From: Syntrophaceae bacterium
GTDB taxonomy: Bacteria; Desulfobacterota; Syntrophia; Syntrophales; UBA2185
Assembly: GCA_003153775.1 (NCBI GenBank)
Contig: PMBI01000041.1
Coordinates: forward strand, 3,805 to 56,914
DNA length: 53,110 bases
Direction of reading: 5' to 3'
The position numbers were made by a program, and so were the translations under genes. Numbering within the stretch: position 1 is the first letter of the stretch; each line of letters starts with the position of its first letter. Under the pieces are notes generated by a model, which had not been told where the DNA came from, made no database searches, and saw nothing but the letters and a program-made list of their open reading frames with translations. Positions 34,380 through 43,233 of this stretch are shown here, piece by piece.

Positions 34380-35729
34380 TCAAATCTTTTCTTCCATCAT
34401 GCGGAATTCCCTTTTCTTCCAGAATAAGATGATAAAAAAAGCAACGAGATTCGAGATGGGTTGCGCCGCCCATACGCCCGTTAAGCCAAAGAACGCCGGA
34501 AGAAAAATAAGCATCGGTATAAGAAGCAGGGTGTCGCGCGTCATCAACAGCAGCATGGATGTTAAACCCTTCCCCAAGCCGATAAACATATTGATCCACA
34601 CAAGATTAGGACCGACCACGAGGAGCATGGTGGCAAATATCCTCACGGCAGGAACAGCTATGTCCAAGAGCTCCCGGTCAGTCGTGAAAAGAAGGAGAAT
34701 AGGGTAGGCAAGTACCTCGAGAACCACAAAGGCCGTTACTGAGAAGAGGACAGATATCTTGACGGCAACATTAACCGTTTCCATGAGACGTTTATGGAGT
34801 CCGGCGCCTTCGCTGAAGCCAACCATCGGCATTATGCCGTGTCCCATACCAAACAATACCATGATAACAAGCTGATTGATCCGGAAACACAGACCAAGGG
34901 CTGCAATAGCCATGGGTCCGAAGGCCCCCAGGACATGGTTGTAAATTATCATGACGAGACTGAAGACGAAATTCATTATGACTGAAGGGAATCCCGTCTG
35001 ATAGATAGAGGCTATTATGGAGAAATTCGGACTCATGTGCGACCAGCTTAGATTATACCTGGACGCATTCAATCTCAGATAATAGAGGGAGAGAAGGCTC
35101 GCCAGAAAATATGAAACGATAGTCGAGATTGCAGCACCCAGAATGCCGAGTGTGGGGAACAAACCAAGGCCAAAGATGAGGAAAGGATCGAGGATCGCGC
35201 CGGTCGATGACATGACGAGTATGACGTACATCGATGCCTTGGGATTTCCCTCCGCCCTAAGCAGGTTATTGGAAATCATGAGGAACAGCAAAAAGGGTGA
35301 ACCAAATACGACAGCGGTGAGATATTGTCTCGACAGGGGAAGAATATCTCCGGTGGCGCCGAAAATTTCCAGTATTTTATCCTGATAAGCAAGCGTAATT
35401 ATGATGATGACCAAGCCGAGGAAGAAGGAAAGAAGTACACCCTGACCGGCGGTTTGACTGGCCTTCGCATGCTGTCCGGCGCCGAACATGCGCGCGGCAA
35501 ACGAACCGGCGCCGACGCCCGTACCAACGCCGATGGCACCAAATATTATTTGAATGGGGAAACACACGGTTAATGCAGCAACAGCGCGGGGGTCAAACCG
35601 TGTGAGCCAGAAAGTATCGATAAGATTGTAGAGGGCCATCGCAAACATTGCGGCTATGGAGGGCCAGCTCATCTTCAGAAGGAGAGGCAGAATAGGACCT
35701 TTAGCGAGGTCAAGAGTATTATTCTTCAT
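34380..35729 (-). CDS. MATE-family multidrug/metabolite exporter
   Basis: Membrane transporter of 449 residues with 12 predicted helices in two repeats. Motifs of the MATE family are visible: LKMSWPSIAAMFAMALYNLIDTFW at the start (first 20 residues diagnostic), GTGVGAGSFAARMFGAG in the first bundle, LRAEGNPKASMYVIL, and FGMGHGIMPMVGF opening the second half. Such proteins use Na+ or H+ gradients to export drugs or cations. ATG 35729 has only a weak GGA upstream. It is a single gene, divergent from miaA. The 260 bp between them contain no clear promoter or gene. Confidence 0.92.
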   Translation of the reverse strand: MKNNTLDLAKGPILPLLLKMSWPSIAAMFAMALYNLIDTFWLTRFDPRAVAALTVCFPIQIIFGAIGVGTGVGAGSFAARMFGAGQHAKASQTAGQGVLLSFFLGLVIIIITLAYQDKILEIFGATGDILPLSRQYLTAVVFGSPFLLFLMISNNLLRAEGNPKASMYVILVMSSTGAILDPFLIFGLGLFPTLGILGAAISTIVSYFLASLLSLYYLRLNASRYNLSWSHMSPNFSIIASIYQTGFPSVIMNFVFSLVMIIYNHVLGAFGPMAIAALGLCFRINQLVIMVLFGMGHGIMPMVGFSEGAGLHKRLMETVNVAVKISVLFSVTAFVVLEVLAYPILLLFTTDRELLDIAVPAVRIFATMLLVVGPNLVWINMFIGLGKGLTSMLLLMTRDTLLLIPMLIFLPAFFGLTGVWAAQPISNLVAFFIILFWKKREFRMMEEKI

Positions 35730-35990
35730 GCGTCCATCCGGGAATGTGAGGCGTCATGCGTTATACGATTTTTGGAAATGCAAGGGACCGATCACGAAGG
35801 AGCGGAGAATTGCCCGGTGAGCCTGAATTCTGCGGACATGGAGAGACAAGTCTTTTGACAAACGGTCTGCAAATCTCCGCATTCTTAGCCGCATAGTAAT
35901 ATAGAAAGGTGTTTCGCATATACGAGTTCGCGTCAATGTAGTATAAGCACGAGAGAACTATATTTGCAAGTTACGGGGTTATGAAAAACA

Positions 35991-36902
35991 ATGCATTTCA
36001 ACTTGATTGTCATATTGGGGCCTACGGCTTCGGGCAAGACACGGTTGGCTGCCCGGCTGGCAAGGGAGAGGGGCTCGGAGATTATATCGGCGGACTCACG
36101 GCAGGTTTACCGGGGTATGGACATTGGAACAGGCAAAGACCTCAGGGAATATGTGGTCGACGGGTTGGCTGTTCCATATCACCTTATAGATATTGTAGAC
36201 CCGGACTATGAATTCAGCGTCTTCGATTATCAGACGAATTTTTTGCGCGTCTTCACCGACATTTCGTCGAGAGGCATAGTTCCGATCATGGTCGGTGGAA
36301 CGGGTCTGTATATTGAAGCGGCAATAGAAGGATACCGGCTGTTACCTGTTCCGGCAAATCCTTCCCTGAGGCGTGAACTGGACAAGGAAGGAATGAAGGA
36401 ATTGAGGAACCGGCTTATTGAGCTCAAACCTGAAGTCCACAATACTACGGATCTCTTGGATCGAAAACGTCTGATGCGCGCCATAGAAATCATGGAATTT
36501 ACGAAGATTCATAATAATCACGAATCTCATTCTCGCCCGGTAGTTGCGTTGGTTCTCGGTCTCCGCTGGGAACGTTCCGTATTACGAGAGAGGATTACGG
36601 ATCGCCTCCATAAGAGGCTTAAGACCGGCATGATCGAAGAAGTGGAACGGCTGCATCGGTCCGGCATAGGGTGGGAAAAACTCGACTTTTTCGGTCTTGA
36701 ATACCGGTATATCGGACTCTATCTCAGAGGGATGATGACCTATAGTGAAATGCTTCAAAAGCTCAATACTCGCATTCATCAATTTGCAAAGAGGCAGGAA
36801 ACGTGGTTCAGGCGCATGGAGAAAAAAGGCACTGCGATTCACTGGATAAACGGCGATGATTATGGGAAAGCGGCAGAGGTCATAGACGGGCTGATGAAAT
36901 AA
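35991..36902 (+). CDS. miaA: tRNA dimethylallyltransferase
   Basis: MiaA of 303 residues, normal length. P-loop LGPTASGKTRLA at 9-20, then SADSRQVYRGMDIGTGK, the YHLIDIVDPDYEFSV block, MVGGTGLYI, and KRQETWFR near the C-terminus, typical of the family. It attaches a dimethylallyl group to A37 of tRNAs that read UNN codons; tRNA-Leu(UAA) in this window is a likely substrate. ATG 35991 is chosen because the P-loop motif begins right after it; the GGGG upstream is 12 bases away. Confidence 0.95.
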   Translation: MHFNLIVILGPTASGKTRLAARLARERGSEIISADSRQVYRGMDIGTGKDLREYVVDGLAVPYHLIDIVDPDYEFSVFDYQTNFLRVFTDISSRGIVPIMVGGTGLYIEAAIEGYRLLPVPANPSLRRELDKEGMKELRNRLIELKPEVHNTTDLLDRKRLMRAIEIMEFTKIHNNHESHSRPVVALVLGLRWERSVLRERITDRLHKRLKTGMIEEVERLHRSGIGWEKLDFFGLEYRYIGLYLRGMMTYSEMLQKLNTRIHQFAKRQETWFRRMEKKGTAIHWINGDDYGKAAEVIDGLMK

Positions 36903-37025
36903 AACGTGCATTTGTCCACATAAGGGGATACAATAAAAAAGTTGTCTGCTTGGCGAAATATTCAGCCGGGGGTGGGGTTGAAAGGTTCAAATGCAGATAA
37001 TGTTATTCCACAGTGGAGGACTACG

Positions 37026-38111
37026 ATGAGAGACAAAAAATATATCCGCACCCTGGTTATCCTTTTCTGCCTTGTCATCCTTGCACTTGGTGGCTGCGGA
37101 TCAAAAGACGAAAAACAGGTGAGCACACAAACTGAAGTTCAAAAGCCGGAGGCGCCGCCGTCTGAGGAAAACGTTTCTGCAAACCCTCCTGCGCCGGGCG
37201 TTACACCAACCGGAGGATCTGCGGTTGTCATAGATGTAGATGGCTCAAAGCTTACCCAGGGTCAAGTCGATAAAGAGATCAAGAGAATAATGTCTGTAAT
37301 GAAAAAGCAGGTGCCTGCCGGCCGTCTCGAGCAGTCGAAGGAGAATGCGCGCAGGCAGGTCCTCACCGACTTTACTGCAAAGACACTCCTGACAAACGAG
37401 ATGAAGAGACTGAGCATCAGCGCCAGCGATGCGGAGCTCAAAGAGGCCGAAGAGCAGGTGAAGAATGATCTTCCTAAAGGCACGACTATTGAGGATCTCA
37501 TGAAGAAGAATAGGATCACCAAGGAAGAGATGCAGGAAGATCTGCGCTTCAGGATAAAGATCGGCAAACTCGTAATGATGCAGATGTCGGGTAAATCCAA
37601 ACCGACGGATAAGGAAATAAATGAATTCTATCAAAAGAACAGAGACAAATTCAAAATGCCTGAGGCCGTGCATGTCAGACATATCCTGATAGCAAAAGCG
37701 GCAGGAGACGATGATAAGATCAAGGCGGAAAAGAAGGCAAAGGCGGAGGATCTTCGTAGACAGTTGCTCGCAGGAGCGAATTTTGCGGAAATAGCGAAAA
37801 ATAATTCTGACTGTCCCAGCAAGGAAACCGGCGGAGATCTTGGTGTATTTTCGCGAGGCGAGATGGTGAAGCAATTTGAGAATGCTGCGTTCTCACAGGA
37901 GGTCAATGCCATAGGGCCGGTCGTGGAGACCGAATATGGTTTCCACATAATTCAAGTGCTGGAGCGTCATGCTTCCAAGGCGCTTGCCCTTGATGACAAG
38001 ATGAAAGCAAATATTTCGGCCTTTCTTGCGCAACAAAAACAGCAGGAATCCTTTGAGGCAATTCTAAAAAAGCTGAGGGACAAGGCCAAAATCACAGTTT
38101 ATAGAAACTGA
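37026..38111 (+). CDS. Parvulin-type peptidyl-prolyl isomerase lipoprotein (PrsA/SurA-like)
   Basis: Secreted folding factor of 361 residues. The N-terminus has a basic start, a hydrophobic core (LVILFCLVILALGGC) and a lipobox LGGC, so the mature protein should be lipid-anchored at the Cys. A Pro/Glu-rich linker follows, then a SurA-N/PrsA-like chaperone helix region (about 70-190) and a rotamase domain (about 205-310) with VRHILIAKA, GGDLGVFSRGEMV and TEYGFHIIQV. Members assist folding of exported proteins. ATG 37026 has GGAGG 6 bases upstream. A longer frame from 36942 lacks a ribosome site and would bury the signal peptide. Confidence 0.9.
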   Translation: MRDKKYIRTLVILFCLVILALGGCGSKDEKQVSTQTEVQKPEAPPSEENVSANPPAPGVTPTGGSAVVIDVDGSKLTQGQVDKEIKRIMSVMKKQVPAGRLEQSKENARRQVLTDFTAKTLLTNEMKRLSISASDAELKEAEEQVKNDLPKGTTIEDLMKKNRITKEEMQEDLRFRIKIGKLVMMQMSGKSKPTDKEINEFYQKNRDKFKMPEAVHVRHILIAKAAGDDDKIKAEKKAKAEDLRRQLLAGANFAEIAKNNSDCPSKETGGDLGVFSRGEMVKQFENAAFSQEVNAIGPVVETEYGFHIIQVLERHASKALALDDKMKANISAFLAQQKQQESFEAILKKLRDKAKITVYRN

Positions 38112-38384
38112 GGGAGCGTCGGTCGCCCTATGCAGGATTTGAGATGACGCGTCGACTCAAGCCATGCATTCGCATCGTCGAGAAGTTTTTCACCTCCATA
38201 TATTATTAAACGGCAAATATCGTTTGTAACCGCACCATGCATGTCATCCACTACGCACTATGCATAGACTAGAGATGAAACTAGAAAAAAAGATATCCCT
38301 CTAATTATTTTCTATGGTGAAGAGAACCCTTAAATACGGGATATAGTTATCGTCGATAAGTAGTCATGTCCGAGGATACTCCAC

Positions 38385-40553
38385 ATGGAAAGAAGCAATA
38401 CATGCAAAGAGATTGAAAAGAACGGCTTAATCATAATATCCATTGCTGCCGTATTGGTATATTGGTTCTTTGATTCATTGCTTTCGGGTGTTGTTTTCGT
38501 GCGTCTGTTAATAGCGAGTCTGATCGTTACCTACGGCACGTTTACCCAGTATCTGATTAATTCTCATAAGGCCGTTCAGAGCGCGCTGCAGAGGGCACAT
38601 AACGGCATGGAAGCGCAAGTGAAGGCGAGAACCGCCGAATTGGTGACGTCAAATGAGGAATTAAAGAGAAGCGAGAAATTATTTCACACCCTGGCGCAGG
38701 TATCCCCTGTCGGTATCTTTCGCACGGATGCTGAAGGCGATTATATATACGTTAACGACCGCTGGTGTGACATTGCCGGCATGCCGATGGAAATTGCGCT
38801 GGGAAAGAATTGGGCAGACGCCGTTCGCTCCGAAGAGAGGGAAAGCGTCGTCAGAAAATGGTACGGAAGCGTCCGGGGAAACCGTCCGTTTAATCTCGAA
38901 TATCAATTTTGCAGACCGGACGGGACTTCAACGTGGGTGCTGGGCCAGGTTACCGCCGAGTTCAGCGATGCGGGAGAAATAAGCGGTTATGTCGGGACCA
39001 TCACGGATATTAGTGAGAGAAAACGCGCTGAAGAAGAGCGCATGCACCTTGCCATGGCTATTGACCAGACGGCAGAGGGTCTTATAGTAACTAATAGAGA
39101 TTGGGTAATCCAATACGTCAACCCGGCTGTCGAGCGCATGACGGGTTACAGTAAGAGTGAGCTCGTAGGGAAACATAGCCGGATCCTCAAGAGTGATAAG
39201 CATAACAGGGCCTTTCATAAGAATATACGGGACACGCTCGCGCGCGGCGAGGTATGGGCAGGGCATCTTGTGAACAGAAGGAAGGATGGTGCTCTCTACG
39301 AAACAGAGGTCACGTCTTCGCCGGTGCTGGACAGCGCCGGTGATTTAATAAATTATGTAAGCATCCACCGTGATATCACGCGTGAGGTGCGACTTGAGAG
39401 GGAGCTCCGCCAGGCGCATAAGATGGAGGCCATAGGTACGCTCGCCGGCGGTATAGCGCATGACTTTAACAACATACTGATGGCTATAATCGGATACACG
39501 GAGATGGCGCTTTACAAAATTCCCGAAGGAACAACTCAGGTGCGGCGTGACCTGGAGCAGGTGCTCAAGGCCGGTTATAGGGCAAGGGACCTCGTGAATC
39601 AGATCCTTACATTCAGCCATCAGTCCGATCAGGAGCGAAAAGTCATAGATATAGTGCCTACCGTCAAAGAGGCGCTCAAGCTCCTGCGCTCTTCATTGCC
39701 GAGCACCGTTGAGATTCGTCAGGACATCGCAATACCACCCGAAAAAGGGGTAATTCTGGCTGATCCAACCCAGATACATCAGGTGTTGATGAACCTTTGC
39801 ACTAACGCGGCTCATGCAATGCGGGATAAAGGCGGTGTATTGAGTGTGAGTTTGTCGAGTGTCAAGGCCGATGCGTATCTCGTTTCCCGGTATCCTGATC
39901 TGAAGCCCGGGCCTTACGTGAGACTGACAGTCGGAGATACGGGCCATGGAGTGGACCCGGCGATTTTGGAGCGGATATTCGATCCATACTTTACCACAAA
40001 AGGGCCTGGTGAGGGAACGGGGATGGGGCTTGCCGTCGTACAGGGCATTGTGAAGAGACATGGAGGAATGATAACTGTTCAGAGTGAAATCGGCAAAGGG
40101 ACAACATTTCATGCGATTTTTCCGAGGATCGAGCAGGAGATTACGCCGGAAGCTAAGGTGGTGGAAGCGCTGCCCACGGGGACTGAGAGAATCCTGTTTG
40201 TTGATGACGAGAAACCCCTTGTTGAGCTGGGGAAAGGAATGCTGGAGTCGCTCGGTTACAGTGTCACCATCAAAACGAATAGCCTGGAAGCCCTGGAAAC
40301 CTTCCGCGCCAAGCCAGACGCATTTGACCTGATCATCACCGACGTAACTATGCCGGGCATGACGGGCATAGAGTTGGCAAAGGAACTGATGGCCATCCGG
40401 CCTGATATGCCAATTATATTATGTACCGGGTTCAGCGAGCTCATAAATGAAAAGCAGGCCAAAGAAATGGGGATTCAGGAGTTTGTCATGAAGCCCTTTG
40501 TCATTGGCAAACATGCCAAGACTATTCGCAAGGTACTGGAGCAGAAGCGATAA
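38385..40553 (+). CDS. PAS-containing hybrid histidine kinase with C-terminal receiver domain
   Basis: Sensor kinase of 722 residues. Two N-terminal membrane helices (about 14-31 and 36-56) with almost no periplasmic loop are followed by a coiled coil (65-98) and two PAS/PAC domains (about 98-212 and 220-335). HisKA carries His359 in GGIAHDFNNIL. HATPase shows the N box NLCTNAAHAM, GDTGHGVD and GEGTGMGLAV. The receiver domain (602-720) carries phospho-acceptor Asp653 in ITDVTMPGM. The two-helix anchor suggests intracellular sensing through the PAS domains. No separate response regulator lies next to it. GAGG sits 9 bases before the ATG. Confidence 0.93.
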   Translation: MERSNTCKEIEKNGLIIISIAAVLVYWFFDSLLSGVVFVRLLIASLIVTYGTFTQYLINSHKAVQSALQRAHNGMEAQVKARTAELVTSNEELKRSEKLFHTLAQVSPVGIFRTDAEGDYIYVNDRWCDIAGMPMEIALGKNWADAVRSEERESVVRKWYGSVRGNRPFNLEYQFCRPDGTSTWVLGQVTAEFSDAGEISGYVGTITDISERKRAEEERMHLAMAIDQTAEGLIVTNRDWVIQYVNPAVERMTGYSKSELVGKHSRILKSDKHNRAFHKNIRDTLARGEVWAGHLVNRRKDGALYETEVTSSPVLDSAGDLINYVSIHRDITREVRLERELRQAHKMEAIGTLAGGIAHDFNNILMAIIGYTEMALYKIPEGTTQVRRDLEQVLKAGYRARDLVNQILTFSHQSDQERKVIDIVPTVKEALKLLRSSLPSTVEIRQDIAIPPEKGVILADPTQIHQVLMNLCTNAAHAMRDKGGVLSVSLSSVKADAYLVSRYPDLKPGPYVRLTVGDTGHGVDPAILERIFDPYFTTKGPGEGTGMGLAVVQGIVKRHGGMITVQSEIGKGTTFHAIFPRIEQEITPEAKVVEALPTGTERILFVDDEKPLVELGKGMLESLGYSVTIKTNSLEALETFRAKPDAFDLIITDVTMPGMTGIELAKELMAIRPDMPIILCTGFSELINEKQAKEMGIQEFVMKPFVIGKHAKTIRKVLEQKR

Positions 40554-40601
40554 TATCGTGGGATCTGCAAGTGTGCCGCAGTCCGTACAAACAGAACTGC
40601 A

Positions 40602-41417
40602 TCAGAATGAGTGTTTCTTTTCGGGAAAGACCCCTGTTCTCACTTCCTCAATATATTGACTGACGGCGTCCTTCATCTGTACATTGAGGTGTGCATATGC
40701 CTTGACAAATTTTGGTATGAATTTGTCAAACATCCCGACCATATCATGAAGTACCAGCACCTGACCGTCACAGTCAACACCGGCACCTATGCCTATTGTG
40801 GGAATTGTGAGGGATTGCGTCACAGCCTTTGCCAGCGCTGCCGGCACACATTCCAATACGATGGAAAATGCCCCGGCTTCTTCAAGGATTTTTGCATCTT
40901 CCATGATTCTCTTGGCTGCCTGTTCCTCTTTTCCCTGAACCTTGTATCCCCCAAACTGATGAACAGATTGCGGCGTGAGGCCGAGGTGTGCGACGACGGG
41001 AATCCCCGCAGAGGCCATTCTTCTGGTGATTCCGGCCACCTCCCTGCCTCCTTCCAGCTTGACTCCCTGGGCGCCTGCTTCTTTAAGGAAACGGCCGGCG
41101 TTATAAAGCGCATCGTCAGGAGATACCTGGTAGGACATGAAGGGCATATCGCCGACGACCATGGCATGTTTCACGGCACGGGACACCGCCTTCGTATGAT
41201 GAATCATCTCATCCATGGTAACGGGGACTGTGCTGTCGTAGCCTAACATTACCATGCCCAACGAATCTCCGACGAGGACGACATCTATCCCTGCTTCGTC
41301 CACAATGAGAGCTGTGGGAAAATCGTAGGCGGTTAACATGCATATTTTTTCATTCTTCTTTTTCATGTCGCGAATCACGGCAGTAGTGATCCTATTCGTG
41401 CTGGTCTGCTTGCTCAT
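40602..41417 (-). CDS. panB: 3-methyl-2-oxobutanoate hydroxymethyltransferase
   Basis: PanB of about 271 residues. The TIM-barrel motifs [36 protein letters not shown] (first 20 residues diagnostic; Asp and Glu bind Mg2+), [21 protein letters not shown]-like AHLGLTPQS and [13 protein letters not shown] are present. It makes ketopantoate from alpha-ketoisovalerate and methylene-tetrahydrofolate, the first committed step to pantothenate and CoA. ATG 41417 is preferred, with GAGG 8 bases upstream; GTG 41426 lies inside that ribosome site. It lies 10 bp after the stop of the DUF2520 gene, which supplies the next step. Confidence 0.95.
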   Translation of the reverse strand: MSKQTSTNRITTAVIRDMKKKNEKICMLTAYDFPTALIVDEAGIDVVLVGDSLGMVMLGYDSTVPVTMDEMIHHTKAVSRAVKHAMVVGDMPFMSYQVSPDDALYNAGRFLKEAGAQGVKLEGGREVAGITRRMASAGIPVVAHLGLTPQSVHQFGGYKVQGKEEQAAKRIMEDAKILEEAGAFSIVLECVPAALAKAVTQSLTIPTIGIGAGVDCDGQVLVLHDMVGMFDKFIPKFVKAYAHLNVQMKDAVSQYIEEVRTGVFPEKKHSF

Positions 41418-41427
41418 GTTATTCACC

Positions 41428-42312
41428 TCACTTAAGTAATTCTTTAATTAGCCGGGCGGTTTCCGGTGACAAAGTCTTCTTCTGCAATCCAAGCTCGCAA
41501 GTTAAGATGCCGAGTGCGCTGTACGCCTGCAAAAGGTGGGGAAGCTTTTGTCGCAAGGCAGCTGCATGTTTTCTTATAGTACCTGCGTCCCCGCGCGCTA
41601 CAGGCCCAGTCAGCGCTTGAACAGTGCCCTTTGACTCGATATTGCCAATGGTACCCATAACAAGGGGCCAGATGGCGCGAATGCTATCCTCTCGGTTCAA
41701 GCCAAGGGATTGATAAATCTCTTCCGCCATATGGATAAGGGTCGCCAAATAGTTTGATGCAATACAGGCTGCGGCATGATAAAGGGGTTTGTCAGCATCG
41801 GAAACGAAGAACGGTATACCGCCGAGATCCCTGACCACTTGTACGGACCAGTTCCTGATCTCATCTCCCGAAGTAATTCCAAATGTGCTGCCGGGAAGGT
41901 TCCTGACAGCGCTCTCTACATCAGCAAAGGACTGCAGCGGATGTATGCACGCGATTTCGGCTCCGGCATCCCGGGCAGATCCAAGAAGATCGAGACCGCC
42001 CGCGCCGCTCATATGGATAACCTTAGCGCCGGGCCTTACGCTTCCTTCCTTCGATATTCGTTCGCATACCTGCGCAATAGCGTCATCCGGGGTTGTTATA
42101 ATAATGCAACTGGCCGTGAGTGCGGCCTCGGAGAAATTCAGATACGGTCTGCCCCCTGTATAGACTATGCCCTGAGACAGGGATGCCTTCGACCTGCCGG
42201 CAGCAGCAACTATCCTGTATCCCGCTTGGCGCAGCAGAAAACCAACCGCCGTACCCACCTTGCCGAGGCCGAGGATGGCAACAGTATCCCCTCTTATTTC
42301 TTGAGTATTCAT
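41428..42312 (-). CDS. Rossmann/DUF2520 protein, probable ketopantoate reductase (PanG-like)
   Basis: NAD(P)-binding protein of 294 residues. The Rossmann motif [18 protein letters not shown] (residues 10-27) starts the N-terminal domain. The DUF2520 half contains [31 protein letters not shown] and a helical C-terminus. Proteins of this type are reported next to pantothenate genes in several bacteria, and I recall a ketopantoate reductase named PanG being assigned to such a family. That link is knowledge plus context, not proof. ATG 42312 has no Shine-Dalgarno. It lies directly downstream of an intrinsic terminator and 2 bases after an open frame that runs through the hairpin, suggesting regulated expression. 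Confidence 0.8.
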   Translation of the reverse strand: MNTQEIRGDTVAILGLGKVGTAVGFLLRQAGYRIVAAAGRSKASLSQGIVYTGGRPYLNFSEAALTASCIIITTPDDAIAQVCERISKEGSVRPGAKVIHMSGAGGLDLLGSARDAGAEIACIHPLQSFADVESAVRNLPGSTFGITSGDEIRNWSVQVVRDLGGIPFFVSDADKPLYHAAACIASNYLATLIHMAEEIYQSLGLNREDSIRAIWPLVMGTIGNIESKGTVQALTGPVARGDAGTIRKHAAALRQKLPHLLQAYSALGILTCELGLQKKTLSPETARLIKELLK

Positions 42313-42322
42313 AATTAAAAGT

Positions 42323-42366
42323 TTATAAAATCAAAAAGGCCTTCCGGATAAACGCCGGAAGGCCTT
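42323..42366 (-). terminator. Intrinsic terminator immediately upstream of the DUF2520-panB operon
   Basis: A perfect 12-bp stem, AAGGCCTTCCGG (42336-42347) with CCGGAAGGCCTT (42355-42366), has a 7-base loop. On the minus strand it is followed by TTTTTGATTTT. It points toward the operon and ends about 11 bases before its first ATG, so it acts as an attenuator or ends a short independent RNA. Confidence 0.85.
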
Positions 42367-42387
42367 AAGATAAAAACACTCTTAGTT

Positions 42388-42413
42388 GACCATTCCGTCT
42401 CGGTCCATTCCGT
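42388..42413. repeat. Tandem 11-bp repeat in the pantothenate leader
   Basis: GACCATTCCGT (42388-42398) and GTCCATTCCGT (42403-42413) on the plus strand, 15 bases apart, one mismatch. Confidence 0.7.
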
Positions 42414-42563
42414 TGCGGATCCAAGCGGACAGCCGCCTATTAGCATAAAGTGTTTCAAACAGTCAATAGAGGAAATTAGCGGGACAGACAGAGTTATTGT
42501 CACCTTGTAATTGCCTGACCCGTCGTATATAAGAACGCTTATGGAATCCGGAGAACGTGTAAG

Positions 42564-43208
42564 ATGAAACATATCGAACTCATGATATTTGATTTGGACG
42601 GGACCCTTGTCAACTCGGGAGGGGACATCGTGGCATCCGTCAATTACACCCTCAAGACTCTGGATATACGAACAAAAAGTCAGGAAGAAATTCTCACTTT
42701 CGTGGGAGATGGCGTCGACAAAATGATCGAAAGGGCCCTCGGGAAAGATTTTCAACATCTGTTCGATCGGGCTATGGAGATCTTTTCGGATTACTATGCA
42801 AGGCACATGCTGGATACGACATGCCTGTGCGATTACGTGATCGAAGTACTCGACCATTTTCACGAGAAGAAGAAATTTATTATCACGAACAAGCGGAAAT
42901 ATTTTACGGTCAAGATGACAGACGCCCTCGGCATCTCAAAATACTTCGAAGAAATTATCGGGGCTGACAGCACAGCATACAAAAAGCCGGATCCCCGCTT
43001 GTTTATTCCTCTTCTTGAAAGGGTTAATGCCGTCTATAATGACACAGTCATGATAGGCGATGGTATAAACGATATAATGCTCGCAAAGAATACAGGCGTG
43101 TTGAGTTGTGCCCTGTTGAACGGGCTTACACGCAGAGATATCCTGCTTGGCCTTGAGCCGGATTACGCGTGTGAAGGACTCCGGGAACTGATTAAGATAT
43201 TTGATTGA
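42564..43208 (+). CDS. HAD-family hydrolase, phosphoglycolate phosphatase-like
   Basis: HAD phosphatase of 214 residues. Motif I is FDLDGTLVNS (nucleophile and acid Asp), followed by a helical cap domain with FVGDGVDKMIERAL as in Gph proteins. Motif II Thr is in IITNKR, motif III Lys in YKKPDPRLF, and motif IV is MIGDGINDI, where the usual second acidic residue reads GDGIND. Gph removes phosphate from 2-phosphoglycolate, but the family is broad. ATG 42564 has GGAG 10 bases upstream. It lies 25 bp before tilS on the same strand. Confidence 0.88.
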   Translation: MKHIELMIFDLDGTLVNSGGDIVASVNYTLKTLDIRTKSQEEILTFVGDGVDKMIERALGKDFQHLFDRAMEIFSDYYARHMLDTTCLCDYVIEVLDHFHEKKKFIITNKRKYFTVKMTDALGISKYFEEIIGADSTAYKKPDPRLFIPLLERVNAVYNDTVMIGDGINDIMLAKNTGVLSCALLNGLTRRDILLGLEPDYACEGLRELIKIFD

Positions 43209-43233
43209 AATCTGAGCTATATCGTATACAAGT

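Larger units (their letters stand above)
42322..42446 (-). ncRNA. Structured leader of the pantothenate operon (candidate pan-type riboswitch/attenuator)
   Basis: Between a weak TTGACT/GCTAAT promoter (42466-42439) and the DUF2520 gene lies about 110 bases with strong structure. In the minus-strand RNA the order is a GCGG-CUGU-CCGC hairpin, two tandem copies of ACGGAAUGG(A/U)C 15 bases apart, complementary GACC/GGUC segments, then the terminator. The pan RNA motif, an orphan riboswitch candidate, is known in deltaproteobacteria upstream of panB, panC and panD and often occurs in tandem. Identity with that motif is inferred from location and repetition, since I cannot align it here. An alternative is a translated leader: a 43-codon frame (ATG 42446) ends 2 bases before the reductase ATG. 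Confidence 0.55.

Noticed and set aside
42355-42400. The hairpin at 42336-42366 as a terminator for a plus-strand transcript
   Set aside because: On the plus strand it is followed by AAGATAAAAA rather than T residues, and the preceding gene is on the minus strand.
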